Part shown: positions 45,010-53,827 of the stretch, in pieces
Layout: every line of letters begins with the position of its first letter
Numbering within the stretch: the stretch's first letter is position 1
DNA from: Streptomyces zagrosensis
GTDB lineage: Bacteria > Actinomycetota > Actinomycetes > Streptomycetales > Streptomycetaceae
DNA length: 64,000 bases
NCBI RefSeq assembly: GCF_014203645.1
Contig: NZ_JACHJL010000020.1
Span: forward strand, 62,001 to 126,000
Direction of reading: 5' to 3'
The notes under the pieces: model-generated
The model's input: the letters and a program-made list of their open reading frames with translations, nothing else
The model's database searches: none
Told to the model about the DNA's origin: nothing
Position numbers and translations under genes: made by a program

Positions 45010-45447
45010 TCACACTGGGCCTGCCCCACCCGCCCCGGCGGCATCGGTGGCCAGATCCCCCATCGAGATCTGGCCGCCCCGGGTGACCAGGCCCACCAGA
45101 AACTCCTCCGAGGAGGGCCGGGCCCGGTGTGCGCGGCGATCAGGGTGTGTCGCCGGAGTAGTGGAAGCGGCACACCACTCCCGGGCCGCCCGGCGGGCGC
45201 GGTGCGCCGGGGGCGGGTCGTACAGCGCCCGGCCGCCGGGCCACCGCCCCAGCTCGGTCGTCAGGGCGACGCGGTCCTCGATCTCCTCCGGCCGCCAGCC
45301 GCTGATGTCGAGCAGTGGCCCGTCCAGTGGCCCGCCGACGAGCACGGCGTACGTCCGGTGCGGGAGCGGGCCCGGGTTGGGGTGGTCGTAGCCGTAGCCG
45401 TAGTCGTACACCCGGCCGCGCAGCAGCTGCTCGTCACCGTCGTTCAT
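45010..45447 (-). CDS. Unknown small protein
   Basis: A 145-residue protein: MNDGDEQLLRGRVYDYGYGY, then YAVLVGGPLDGPLLDISGWR near residue 35 and ALTTELGRWPGGRALYDPPP. GGGAGG precedes the ATG. The opening AVLVGGPLDG..LD pattern is common in actinobacterial orphan proteins. It lies 59 bases upstream of the UvrA-like gene on the same strand and may be co-transcribed. Confidence 0.55.
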   Translation of the reverse strand: MNDGDEQLLRGRVYDYGYGYDHPNPGPLPHRTYAVLVGGPLDGPLLDISGWRPEEIEDRVALTTELGRWPGGRALYDPPPAHRARRAAREWCAASTTPATHPDRRAHRARPSSEEFLVGLVTRGGQISMGDLATDAAGAGGAGPV

Positions 45448-45989
45448 CCCACCAGCCTCCCAGCCACCACCGACAGCGCGCTCTTGTCCCGTGCCCGCCT
45501 CCAGGCTCACCCGCGCATCCTGGTTGCCGCGGCGTGTGGGGCAGGTGCGGAAGCGGGGCCGCCATCGGCTGGCTTTCTGCGCGGGGGCCGCTTCCTTCGC
45601 CTGCTGACGGAGTCGCTCCTACTCCTGGCGCTCACGTTCGTCGGTTTTTGCCTGCTGCTCTGCTGCGACGGCCCGGCTTTGGCAGTCCTCGCACAGGTGC
45701 TTGCGCCCACTCGGGGCCGTGGATGTGTTCGACCGCTCTCCACCGCTCGTGCACCGTGGTCGGAGCACATGATCAAACGAAGGCCGCCCCCATGTCCGGC
45801 GAACCCCTTGGTGAGCGACCCAGTTCGAGACACCGTTCGAGAACCGGAAGAAGAACAAGCTCAGTGCCTGTCTGACATCCCGGCCCGTTGGGATAGGAGG
45901 CCCGAGTGGGCCGTCAGCCAGCTGAGTCACGTTCGCGGATGGGTGCGGCCTCAAAAGCTGTAGCGGTGCCCCTGACACGTTGATACGAC
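45448..45989. other. Decayed sequence between genes
   Basis: The minus strand carries a broken frame, SGRKHLCEDCQSRAVAAEQQ, AKTDERERQE, a TAG stop, ERLRQQAKEAAPAQKASRWR. It resembles a small zinc/coiled-coil protein with a stop in place of Gln or Glu. No complete gene is seen. Confidence 0.4.
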
Positions 45990-46493
45990 ATGGGGATGGT
46001 CACTGAAGCACTGGATCCCACAGAACGTCTGATTGCTGAGCGAGCTTGCGAGCGCCTCATCGTCGAGTTTGTCCACAAGCTCGACCTCGGTGAGCCGGGT
46101 GATGTGGCCGATCTGTTCATCGACTCCGGGATCTGGGAGTGGGCGGAAGGCGACCGCCGGCTCCAAGGCCGTGACGCCCTTCGGTCGTACTTTGCCGGCC
46201 GACCAGCGGACCGGCTCTCACGCCGGATATGCACGAATGTCCTGGTCACCCTCACATCCGAGGCAACAGCCACCGCGACCACCTACTTCACGACCTATCG
46301 TGTCGCGGCTATACCAGTGGTCTCATCCCCCCGCGGGCCCCGACGCAGGTCGGCCACTACGAGGACACGTTCCTCAAGGCCGAAGGCTGCTGGCTGCTGG
46401 CTGCTGGCTGCTGGCTGCTGGCTGCTCAAGCCTCGTTCCCTGTATCTGGCCTTCGCTGGACCGACCGAGCGCCTCGAAACAGCCAAGGAGTGA
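45990..46493 (+). CDS. NTF2/SnoaL-like protein with an altered middle
   Basis: A 167-residue frame. The first part is a normal NTF2-like fold: ERLIVEFVHKLDLGEPGDVA, DLFIDSGIWEWAEGDRRLQG, LRSYFAGRPADRLSRRICTN, TATTYFTTYRV. The last part, RSLYLAFAGPTERL, is also in frame. Between them (46318-46426) the expected segment, GYTSGLIPPRAPTQVGHYED then TFLKAEGCWLL, is in the +1 frame. A one-base indel and a (GGCTGCT)6 repeat cancel each other, leaving about 37 scrambled residues including AGCWLLAAGCWLL. NTF2-like proteins bind small hydrophobic ligands or act as cyclases or dehydratases. This copy is probably inactive. Confidence 0.65.
   Translation: MGMVTEALDPTERLIAERACERLIVEFVHKLDLGEPGDVADLFIDSGIWEWAEGDRRLQGRDALRSYFAGRPADRLSRRICTNVLVTLTSEATATATTYFTTYRVAAIPVVSSPRGPRRRSATTRTRSSRPKAAGCWLLAAGCWLLKPRSLYLAFAGPTERLETAKE
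46385..46426. repeat. Heptanucleotide tandem repeat (GGCTGCT)6
   Basis: Six exact copies of GGCTGCT inside the NTF2-like gene. Since 7 is not a multiple of 3, each gain or loss changes the reading frame. Two copies would give the expected EGCWLLKPRSLYLAF sequence. Confidence 0.9.
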
Positions 46494-46599
46494 GTGCCGC
46501 GCTGGATGTCCGAAGTCGGCAGTTAGCCGCAGGACATGGGGAAGATGTCAGGTCTTCCTGGTCCACTTGGACTGAGGCCCTTGGCGAGTGAGCCTGCGA

Positions 46600-46840
46600 G
46601 TCATGAGGGTGATGAGTACCCGAGTTCTGATCGGCAGACCCTGGAGCGTGCCAGAGCAGGTGCAGTCGAAGCCCCTCAAGAGAAGCGGCTGTGGCTGGCG
46701 CAGTAGCCGTACTCGGCCCACTTGGCCAGGTCGCAGCGCTTGACGGTCTCCCGTGAGCGTCCGCATTCCACAGCAGTGGAGTCCACGAGGCCGGAGCCCG
46801 TAAACCTCACGGACCCGGCCTGACGCACCACATACATGCC
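46600..46840 (-). pseudogene. IS982-family transposase fragment
   Basis: The minus strand reads RFTGSGLVDSTAVECGRSRE, TVKRCDLAKWAEYGYCASHS, RF, then after an indel WGFDCTCSGTLQGLPI. This is the middle of an IS982-type DDE transposase around the VDSTPVECGRSRETV block with the first catalytic Asp. Both ends are missing. Confidence 0.7.
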
Positions 46841-47194
46841 TCACGTTCCTAGACCCACATCACACTCGTGACCTGATAAAGCACCGAACGACGCTGGCCG
46901 CTGAGCCCACCGCAGCACCAGGGCGTCCCGGGCGGCCGGGACGTCGTGGGGCCCCGGGCGCGGGGCGGGGGCGGTGGTCGCCGGTCGGCCCCGGATTCAG
47001 CTCCGGGTGTCGCGTCGTTGGCGGCGAGCAGCTCGGCGAGCGATACGGCACGCGGCGCGGCGCGGCCCGGCGTTCGGTGGCGCCCGGCAGCTGCGTCCAG
47101 GGTTCCAACGGCGCACGCGTGGATCTTGGCACTCGGGTATCTGAGGGCCGCACGCGTCTTGCGGGTCGGTTGTTGCGTGCATGACGATACCTGC

Positions 47195-48592
47195 ATGGTG
47201 AATCCAACGGGCACTTCCCGGCGCGCCCTGCTCGCTGCCTCCGCAGCCACGGCTGCCGTGGCTGTCACCTCCACCGGCGCTGAGGCTGCGGGCGAACGGG
47301 TCCAACTCGCCCCGCAGCCGCCCCCGCCGGAGCTGCGGGCCCTGCTCCGGGAGATCGACCACCGCCGCATCGAGGCGACCGTGCGGCGCCTGGTCGCCTT
47401 CGGTACCCGGCACACCCTGTCTGCTCAGGACGACCCCGAGCGCGGCATCGGCGCGGCCCGCGACTGGATCATGGCGCGGATGCGCGAGTACGCACGGGCG
47501 TCCGGCGGCCGGATGACGGTTGAGCTCCAGTCGTACGTGCAGCAGCCGGCCCCCCGTATTCCGGCCCCGACGCGGATCTCCAATATCGTCGCCACCGTGC
47601 GCGGCACGACGTCACCCGACCGCGTCTACGTCGTCTGTGGGCACTACGATTCCCGCGCCAGTGACGTCATGGACCACACCAGCGACGCCCCAGGAGCTGA
47701 CGACGACGCCTCCGGGGTAGCCGTCGTGATGGAGCTGGCCCGCGTCATGGCCACCCGGCGCACCGGCGCCACGCTGGTCTTCGCCGCCGTGGCGGGCGAG
47801 GAGCAGGGCCTGTACGGCGCGGCCCACCTCGCCCAGAGCTACCGGGAACGGCGGGCCGACGTGCAGGGGATGTTCACCAATGACATCATCGGCAGCTCAA
47901 CCGCCGACGACGGCAGCCGCGACCCGCACACCATCAGGCTGTTCGCCGAAGGTGTGCCCACCTCCGAGACCCCCCAGGAGGCCGAGGCACGACGCTCCGT
48001 CGGCGGCGAGAACGACTCGCCCTCGCGCCAGCTCGCCCGATTCGTCCAGGACGTCGCGGGGCCCGGGGTGAGCGGCATGAAGGTCCGCGTCATCTACCGC
48101 CGTGACCGCTATCTGCGCGGTGGCGACCACATCCCGTTCCTCGAGCGCGCCTACCCCGCGGCCCGGTTCACCGAGCCCGCCGAGGACTACGCCCACCAGC
48201 ACCAGGACGTGCGCGTCGTCGACGGCAAGCAGTACGGGGACCTGCCCGAGTTCTGCGACTTCCCGTTCGTCGCGCGCGTAGCCCGCGTCAACGCCGCGAC
48301 CCTGTGGAGCCTGGCCCAGGCCCCCGGCACACCGCGCGGCGCGAAGATCCTCACCGCAGCCCTGACCAACGAGACGGAACTGGTGTGGGAGCGGGGCCCT
48401 GAGCCGGACCTGGCGGGCTACGAGGTGGTCTGGCGCGAGACCACCGCAGAGGAGTGGACCCACACGACACCAGTGGGCGACACCACCCGCCACACCGTCG
48501 ACCTGTCCAAGGACAACGTGTTCTTCGGCGTCCGCGCGGTAAACCGCGCAGGCCTGCGCAGCCCGGTGGCCTTCCCGGCCCCACAGCGCTGA
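47195..48592 (+). CDS. Exported M28 family zinc peptidase
   Basis: A 465-residue protein. The start MVNPTGTSRRALLAASAATA is a twin-arginine-type signal with cleavage near AEAAG. The aminopeptidase domain follows: CGHYDSRASDVMDHTSDAPGADDDASG holds the first zinc ligands (written here as GHYDSR and ADDDASG), AAVAGEEQGLYGA the catalytic and metal Glu, NDIIGSS the Asp and EDYAHQHQDVR the last His. Residues about 375-460 form a fibronectin type III module (PDLAGYEVVWRETTAEEW). It would release N-terminal residues from peptides outside the cell. No clear ribosome site precedes ATG 47195, so leaderless translation is possible. Confidence 0.88.
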   Translation: MVNPTGTSRRALLAASAATAAVAVTSTGAEAAGERVQLAPQPPPPELRALLREIDHRRIEATVRRLVAFGTRHTLSAQDDPERGIGAARDWIMARMREYARASGGRMTVELQSYVQQPAPRIPAPTRISNIVATVRGTTSPDRVYVVCGHYDSRASDVMDHTSDAPGADDDASGVAVVMELARVMATRRTGATLVFAAVAGEEQGLYGAAHLAQSYRERRADVQGMFTNDIIGSSTADDGSRDPHTIRLFAEGVPTSETPQEAEARRSVGGENDSPSRQLARFVQDVAGPGVSGMKVRVIYRRDRYLRGGDHIPFLERAYPAARFTEPAEDYAHQHQDVRVVDGKQYGDLPEFCDFPFVARVARVNAATLWSLAQAPGTPRGAKILTAALTNETELVWERGPEPDLAGYEVVWRETTAEEWTHTTPVGDTTRHTVDLSKDNVFFGVRAVNRAGLRSPVAFPAPQR

Positions 48593-49248
48593 CCAACCCA
48601 CGCGCTCCCCGCACACCATCAACCCAAGAACGGCGTCCCCACCAAGACGGTGACGTGGCACACCCCACGGGCACGCCCCACGGGCACGCCCCACGGGCAC
48701 GCCCCACGGCGCGACGACCGCGCGCCGTTCGGCATGATGATGACCCCGCCCCCGGCCCGCCTTGGCCCGAGCCGCCCGGCCCGCGCAGCACGGGGCTGCC
48801 GTCACAGGCCCTACCGGCTGTCGGTGCACGCCGCCGTGGTGTGCCTGGCGGCCGTCATCATCGACCTCGTCATGGCGGGCTGGTGTTCCTCTACGACACA
48901 TACGTGTCCGCTGCCTCTCTCTCGGACGTCAGGCAGCGTAGAACTCATGGGCGTGGCTGCCGCGTTACTCCACCCACGCGGATCGTCTGAGATGCCCTCG
49001 GGGTCGGCGGCGCCGGCGCCCTCAAGAAACACGACCGAGTTGGCTTCGTTGATGTCTAGTAACAGCACGTGGGTTCCGGCTCTGGCCCGCATCGTGTGGA
49101 GCGGTTGCTCTCCGTCACAGTGCTGCCACGGACAGGCGCTCCGTCGGTGACATCACCAGTTCCGGACGGTCCACGTGGTGGGCCGTGGTCGCGAGCCACA
49201 GGAGCTGTCGGCCTGGCATGTCGGAAGCGGCCAGTAGCCTCAGGCGCC
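48593..49248. other. Intergenic, no clear gene
   Basis: About 650 bases with a 13-bp tandem repeat near the left end. A minus-strand frame at 48811-49092 starts MRARAGTHVLLLDINEANSV and has plausible composition for 30 residues, but no site or family, so I do not call it. Confidence 0.4.
48663..48713. repeat. 13-bp tandem repeat, four copies
   Basis: CCCCACGGGCACG is repeated three times exactly and a fourth time imperfectly just downstream of the M28 peptidase gene. Confidence 0.8.
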
Positions 49249-49722
49249 ATGGGCATTCAGATTGATGTAGTGGCGGGTTATCCGATCAACGATGAGATGG
49301 AGAGGGTGCTCGGCTTGGCCGAGGCGGTCGGCGAGCCCGTCTCTGTCACGTTCATGTGGGAGGGGCATGAAGAGTCGGAACGCGCGGTGCTGGTGCCCGC
49401 GGCCACGCTGGCGCTCTGGGAGCATTGGGCGCCCACCGCCTACCCGACGGGTGGAGCTGGGGGCGAGAACCCGGCTGTGGCGCAGGAGCCGGAACTGGCC
49501 CATCCAAAGGAATTCGGCGCGTTCACGCTCTTTCGTCGTCGCGTAGGAGGGCGTACGGCGGTTGCTCGCAAAGGCGTGGTGGTCGCCGAGCTACTAGACC
49601 CCGACGAGGCTCACTGGCTCCAGGACAAGGCCCGCAATGTCCGCCAAGGCTTCATGGACCCGAAGCAGAGGGCAGCGTTCGAGGAGTTCCTTGCCCGGCA
49701 GGCATCCCTACATGAACAGTGA
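49249..49722 (+). CDS. Unknown small protein
   Basis: A 157-residue cytosolic protein: MGIQIDVVAGYPINDEMERV, SVTFMWEGHEESERAVLVPA, GAFTLFRRRVGGRTAVARKG and a charged helical end LQDKARNVRQGFMDPKQRAA. No family is recognised. ATG 49249 gives the best start, though the ribosome site is weak. Confidence 0.5.
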   Translation: MGIQIDVVAGYPINDEMERVLGLAEAVGEPVSVTFMWEGHEESERAVLVPAATLALWEHWAPTAYPTGGAGGENPAVAQEPELAHPKEFGAFTLFRRRVGGRTAVARKGVVVAELLDPDEAHWLQDKARNVRQGFMDPKQRAAFEEFLARQASLHEQ

Positions 49723-49958
49723 CGCGCCGACTCACGCTTCGTGGCTTTGCCATGGATCTACGGCTCTTGCCCGTTTCCTATGAAGTGGTGACACCCGGTC
49801 ACGCCAACAGGTTTCGTTTGCGCAGGAGTTCGAAGCCTGCGCGATCCAACACCTAGCGCTTGAGTATCTTGATGCGGTTCCGCCTCGCCCGTCACTGGCC
49901 CTGGAACGTCAACCGGCACAGCCCAGTCGCACAGCATGGACCGCAAGGAGAGTGCCGC

Positions 49959-50528
49959 ATGGATCACCGGGACGTTGACGCCGCCGTGGCACAGATGCTG
50001 CACGTGCTCAGTCCTCATACCGCCGAGGACTGGACGGTGCCGGCGGGACCGCTTGAATGGACCTGCTGGCAAACCGCAGCGCACATCGGCCACGACCTGC
50101 TGGCCTACGCAGGGCAGCTGGCAGCACAGCCCGCCGACGTCTACCTTCCCTTTGACCTGCACGTACGCCCCACCGCCTCACCGGCTGAGGTACTCCAGGC
50201 CATCACCGCCTGCGGCAGGCTGCTCAGCAGCGCGTTGGCCACGGCCAGCCCGGCCCTGCGTGCCTGGCACTGGGGGCCGTGCGACCCCGAGGGGTTCGCC
50301 GCGATGGGCGTCGCCGAAACTCTGCTGCACACCCACGACATCACGCAGGGACTGTCCGTGGACTGGCTACCACCAGCACCGCTGAGCGCAGCCGTACTCA
50401 ACCGGCTCTTCCCCGCCGCCCCACCCGCGGACCCCACCCAGGTACTTCTTTGGTGCACCGGCCGCGGGGAACTCGACGGCTTCCCTCGCCAAACCTCATG
50501 GAGATGGGAAGCAGCACGATCGGACTGA
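49959..50528 (+). CDS. DinB/maleylpyruvate isomerase-like protein
   Basis: A 189-residue protein of the mycothiol-dependent isomerase/DinB fold: EWTCWQTAAHIGHDLLAYAG (first metal His, about 43), LRAWHWGPCDPEGFAAMGVA and ETLLHTHDITQGL (His-x-x-x-Asp type, about 128). AAGGAG lies eight bases before the ATG. Such proteins are thiol-dependent metalloenzymes of varied substrate. It is the second of this fold in the window. Confidence 0.72.
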   Translation: MDHRDVDAAVAQMLHVLSPHTAEDWTVPAGPLEWTCWQTAAHIGHDLLAYAGQLAAQPADVYLPFDLHVRPTASPAEVLQAITACGRLLSSALATASPALRAWHWGPCDPEGFAAMGVAETLLHTHDITQGLSVDWLPPAPLSAAVLNRLFPAAPPADPTQVLLWCTGRGELDGFPRQTSWRWEAARSD

Positions 50529-51249
50529 CCGAGCCTCCCCGGCGGACCCTCCCGGTCACAGCACTAGCGCAGGGATACGCGGTTCGTACCGACTCCTCGT
50601 CACGAGGGTCCTGGCGGCCGGGGTACTGCACTGCACGGCGTACACGTCCGCCAGCGGGGCAAGCTCACGGGCGAGCGGAAGGTCGCCGACCCTCCGGAGT
50701 GGGGCAGAGATACCACCCGCACGGAAGCGCCAGGTGCCGGGAAGAACTGCCGTAACCGAGATCTTCGCTCATCACGCACCCCCCGGCCGGGACTCGGGAC
50801 ACCGTACGGGGTGCAAAACGGTGGGCGCCGAGCGTCGCGCGCCCCGCTCGTTCGCCGTCGCCGATACACCCGACAGCGCCGATCCTGCCGTACCGGACCG
50901 GGAACGAAAACGCGGGAAATGGCTAGAGAACCGCGCTCCGCACGGTAGCGCCGTCAATCGGACTTGCGTGCCCGGACGCGCCCGGTACAGCGCGACCGCG
51001 TCCGCCTTGAACCCGGCGGAGCAGTGCTTCATCCCCACAGGGACTCCAATCTCCCGGACCATCAAGATCCAAATCTTTCTGGTACCCAATAACCCGGGGT
51101 CAGGGCCGCGCGCCGCCGGGCACCCCTTTTGTCCGCAACTACCTCTATTTCGAAGACTAATCCGTGGTTGCCCAGGCCCTTGCGGCTCGGGTAGCTTCGC
51201 GTCCGCAGGCTAATGATCTTTTCGTCTCTTCCGAGGTGAACCGGCGGCC
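50529..51249. other. Non-coding lead-in to the polyketide cluster
   Basis: About 720 bases with no supportable gene. It probably carries the promoter of the monooxygenase/amidohydrolase pair. I see no clear sigma-factor motif. Confidence 0.45.
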
Positions 51250-52935
51250 GTGACGCCCCCAGCAAGTGATCAGCGCCGTGCCGGTGCCCCCTCGCCGGCA
51301 CTGACCATGCTCGGACCGGACTTTCCGTTCTCCTACGACCGCTGGCTGCGGCATCCCGCCGGGCTGGGGGTCCTGCCCGCCGTCCAGCACGGGCGCGAGG
51401 TCGCCGTGGTCGGTGCGGGGATCGCGGGGATCACCGCAGCGTACGAGCTGATGCGGCTGGGTCTGCGTCCCGTGGTGTACGAGGCCGATGCGATCGGTGG
51501 GCGGATGCGCTCGGAGCCGTTTCCGGGGTACGCGGACCACCACGCGGAGATGGGCGCCATGCGCTTTCCCCGGTCGGCGAGGTCGCTCGCCCACTACATC
51601 GGTCTGGTGGGACTGCGGACACGGCCGTTTCCCAACCCGCTGGCCGCGGCCACCTCGTCCACCGTCGTCGATCTCGGCGGGGTTAGCCACCGGGCGCGTA
51701 CCGTGAAGGATTTGCCGCCGGTGTTCCAGGAGGTGGAGGACGCCTGGAACAAGACACTGCTGGAGCTGGCCGAGCTGTCGGTGATGGACGACGCGCTGCG
51801 CCACCGCGAGGTGGATACCGTGAAGGCGGTGTGGAACCGGCTGGTTCCCGCGCTGGACGACCAGTCGTTCTACGGCTTCTTGGCGACGTCGCCGTTCTTC
51901 ACCTCGTTCCGGCACCGGGAGATCTTCGGACAGGTCGGGTTCGGCACCGGCGGATGGGACACCGATTTCCCCAACTCGGTGCTCGATGTCCTGCGTCTCA
52001 TATACACCGGTGCGAACGACGACCAGGAACAGATCGTCGGCGGTTGCCAGCAGCTTCCGGAGCGGCTTTGGGACCACCGGCCCACCGATTCGGCGCACTG
52101 GCCCCGGGGCACATCGCTCGCCGCGCTCCACGAGGGCGGTCTCCGGCCCGCCGTGACCGGCTTGGCCCGCATTCCGGAGGGCTTTCTCGTCGAGGACGCG
52201 GAGGGCGGGGCACGCCCGTACCCGGCGGTGGTCTTCACTGCTCCGCACCGAGTGCTGGTCACCAAGGTCGCCGGCGCGCGACGGCTGTTCTCCGCGGCGC
52301 ACTGGACGGCGCTGGAGCGTACGCACTACATGTGCGCGTCCAAGCTCTGGGTGCTCGTCGACCGGCCCTTTTGGTACGAGCGGAGTCCGGAGACGGGCCA
52401 CCCGCTGATGGGGATGACGCTCACCGACCGGGCGCCGCGCAGTGTCTATCTGCTCGACGACGGGCCGGACCGGCCCGCCGCGATGTGCCTGTCCTACACG
52501 TGGAACGATGACTCGCTGAAGTTTTCCGCGCTAGACCCCGGGGAGCGGCTGGAAACCGCGCTGAGGACGCTCGCGGACATCTATCCGGACGTGGACATAC
52601 GCTCACACATCATCAGCGGCCCCATCTCGGTGAGCTGGGAGAACGAACCTCACTTCATGGGCGCGTTCAAGGCGAACCTGCCCGGCCACTACCGTTACCA
52701 GCGTCGGCTGTTCAGCCACTTCATGCAGGACGACGACACCCCACCCGGGGGGCGCGGTCTCTTCCTCGCCGGGGACGATGTGTCGTGGACCGGTGGTTTC
52801 GCCGAGGGAGCGGTGACCACCGCGCTCAACGCCGTGTGGGGCGCCGTCAGGCACCTCGGCGGCACCACGTGTCCTGAAAACCCCGGCCCGGGAGATCTGT
52901 TCGACCGGCTCGCGCCGGTCAACCTGCCCGAGTGA
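51250..52935 (+). CDS. FAD-dependent amino-acid 2-monooxygenase (probable arginine monooxygenase)
   Basis: A 561-residue flavoenzyme of the tryptophan 2-monooxygenase/amine oxidase family. The FAD fold is at about 50-85: VAVVGAGIAGITAAYELMRL then VVYEADAIGGRMRSE, followed by HHAEMGAMRFPRSAR. The C-terminal FAD block is GLFLAGDDVSWTGGFAEGAV (about 512). Family members turn an amino acid into the amide one carbon shorter. In guanidyl polyketide clusters the homologue converts arginine to 4-guanidinobutanamide. The next gene is the matching amidohydrolase, 11 bases downstream, which supports this role. GTG 51250 follows GAGGTG at somewhat long spacing; ATG 51307 is an alternative. Confidence 0.82.
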   Translation: MTPPASDQRRAGAPSPALTMLGPDFPFSYDRWLRHPAGLGVLPAVQHGREVAVVGAGIAGITAAYELMRLGLRPVVYEADAIGGRMRSEPFPGYADHHAEMGAMRFPRSARSLAHYIGLVGLRTRPFPNPLAAATSSTVVDLGGVSHRARTVKDLPPVFQEVEDAWNKTLLELAELSVMDDALRHREVDTVKAVWNRLVPALDDQSFYGFLATSPFFTSFRHREIFGQVGFGTGGWDTDFPNSVLDVLRLIYTGANDDQEQIVGGCQQLPERLWDHRPTDSAHWPRGTSLAALHEGGLRPAVTGLARIPEGFLVEDAEGGARPYPAVVFTAPHRVLVTKVAGARRLFSAAHWTALERTHYMCASKLWVLVDRPFWYERSPETGHPLMGMTLTDRAPRSVYLLDDGPDRPAAMCLSYTWNDDSLKFSALDPGERLETALRTLADIYPDVDIRSHIISGPISVSWENEPHFMGAFKANLPGHYRYQRRLFSHFMQDDDTPPGGRGLFLAGDDVSWTGGFAEGAVTTALNAVWGAVRHLGGTTCPENPGPGDLFDRLAPVNLPE

Positions 52936-52946
52936 GGTAACACGCG

Positions 52947-53729
52947 ATGAAGATCGCCTGCTGGCAAGCCGCGAGCCCAACAACCGACGACTGCCCGGAC
53001 TCGATGCTGGCGCGGCTGTCCGACCAAGCGCGCCGCGCCGGCGAGCAGGGGGCCGAACTGCTGGTGACACCGGAGCTGTTCGCGACCGGTTACCCGCTGA
53101 GCGGCCGGCATGAGGACATCGAGGAGATCGGCCGTTCCTTCGCTGGCCGGGTCGAGGAGATCGCCGCGCGAACGGGAGTCTCCATCGTGTATGGCTGGCC
53201 GGAGACGTCCGGGGCGGCGCTCCACAACTCGGCCGATCTGGTGACTCCGACCGGCGGTACACAGGCCTCGTACCGTAAAACACACCTCTTCCGCAATGAG
53301 CAGGCGGGCTTCGCGCCGGGTGAGGTCCCGGTCGTACAGGCGCAGGTCGGCGGCATCACCGTCGGCCTCGCGATCTGCTACGACGTGGAGTTCCCCGAGG
53401 TGGTCCGGCAGCACTCCCTCGCGGGCACCGAACTGCTCGCCGTACCCACAGCCTTGATGCGCCCTTGGACGTTCGTGGCGGAGACCCTGGTGCCCGCCCG
53501 CGCCTTCGAGAGTCAGCTGTTCATCGCCTACGCGAACTGGGCGGGCGCCCACCGGGGCCTGCGGTACGCCGGTCTGTCCCGGGTGGCCGACCCGTGCGGC
53601 CGGGTACGGACGGCCGGTTCCGACGACGAGGAACTCCTCGTCGCCGAGATCCGGCCCGCAACGCTCACCCGGGCCCGCGCCACCACCCGCTATCTGCACG
53701 ACCGGCGGCCCGAGTTGTACGCGAGGTAG
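52947..53729 (+). CDS. Nitrilase-superfamily amidohydrolase (probable 4-guanidinobutanamide hydrolase)
   Basis: A 260-residue enzyme. The Glu-Lys-Cys triad is intact: LLVTPELFATGYP (Glu, about 43), ASYRKTHLFRNE (Lys, about 112) and GLAICYDVEFPE (Cys, about 147). It hydrolyses a terminal amide to the acid. Paired with the preceding monooxygenase it would give 4-guanidinobutyrate (or an analogue), the acid loaded as polyketide starter after CoA activation. GAGGTAACACGC precedes the ATG. It ends 98 bases before the end of the convergent PKS gene. Confidence 0.85.
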   Translation: MKIACWQAASPTTDDCPDSMLARLSDQARRAGEQGAELLVTPELFATGYPLSGRHEDIEEIGRSFAGRVEEIAARTGVSIVYGWPETSGAALHNSADLVTPTGGTQASYRKTHLFRNEQAGFAPGEVPVVQAQVGGITVGLAICYDVEFPEVVRQHSLAGTELLAVPTALMRPWTFVAETLVPARAFESQLFIAYANWAGAHRGLRYAGLSRVADPCGRVRTAGSDDEELLVAEIRPATLTRARATTRYLHDRRPELYAR

Positions 53730-53791
53730 GCCCGGCCACAGGACACCCTTCGTCATCCGGGCGGCGGCCGATGTGAAGGGCCGGCGCCCGT

Positions 53792-53821
53792 TCCCCCGGG
53801 CGGAAGACGCCGCCCGGGGGA
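53792..53821. terminator. Bidirectional terminator between amidohydrolase and PKS
   Basis: TCCCCCGGGCGG-AAGACG-CCGCCCGGGGGA, a perfect 12-bp stem in the short gap between two convergent genes. It can serve both. Confidence 0.85.
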
Positions 53822-53827
53822 TAGCGC

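Noticed and set aside
46946..47194. An 83-residue N-terminal extension of the M28 peptidase frame
   Set aside because: It is Arg/Ala/Gly-rich and would bury the twin-arginine signal at MVNPTGTSRRALL; the shorter start is far more sensible.
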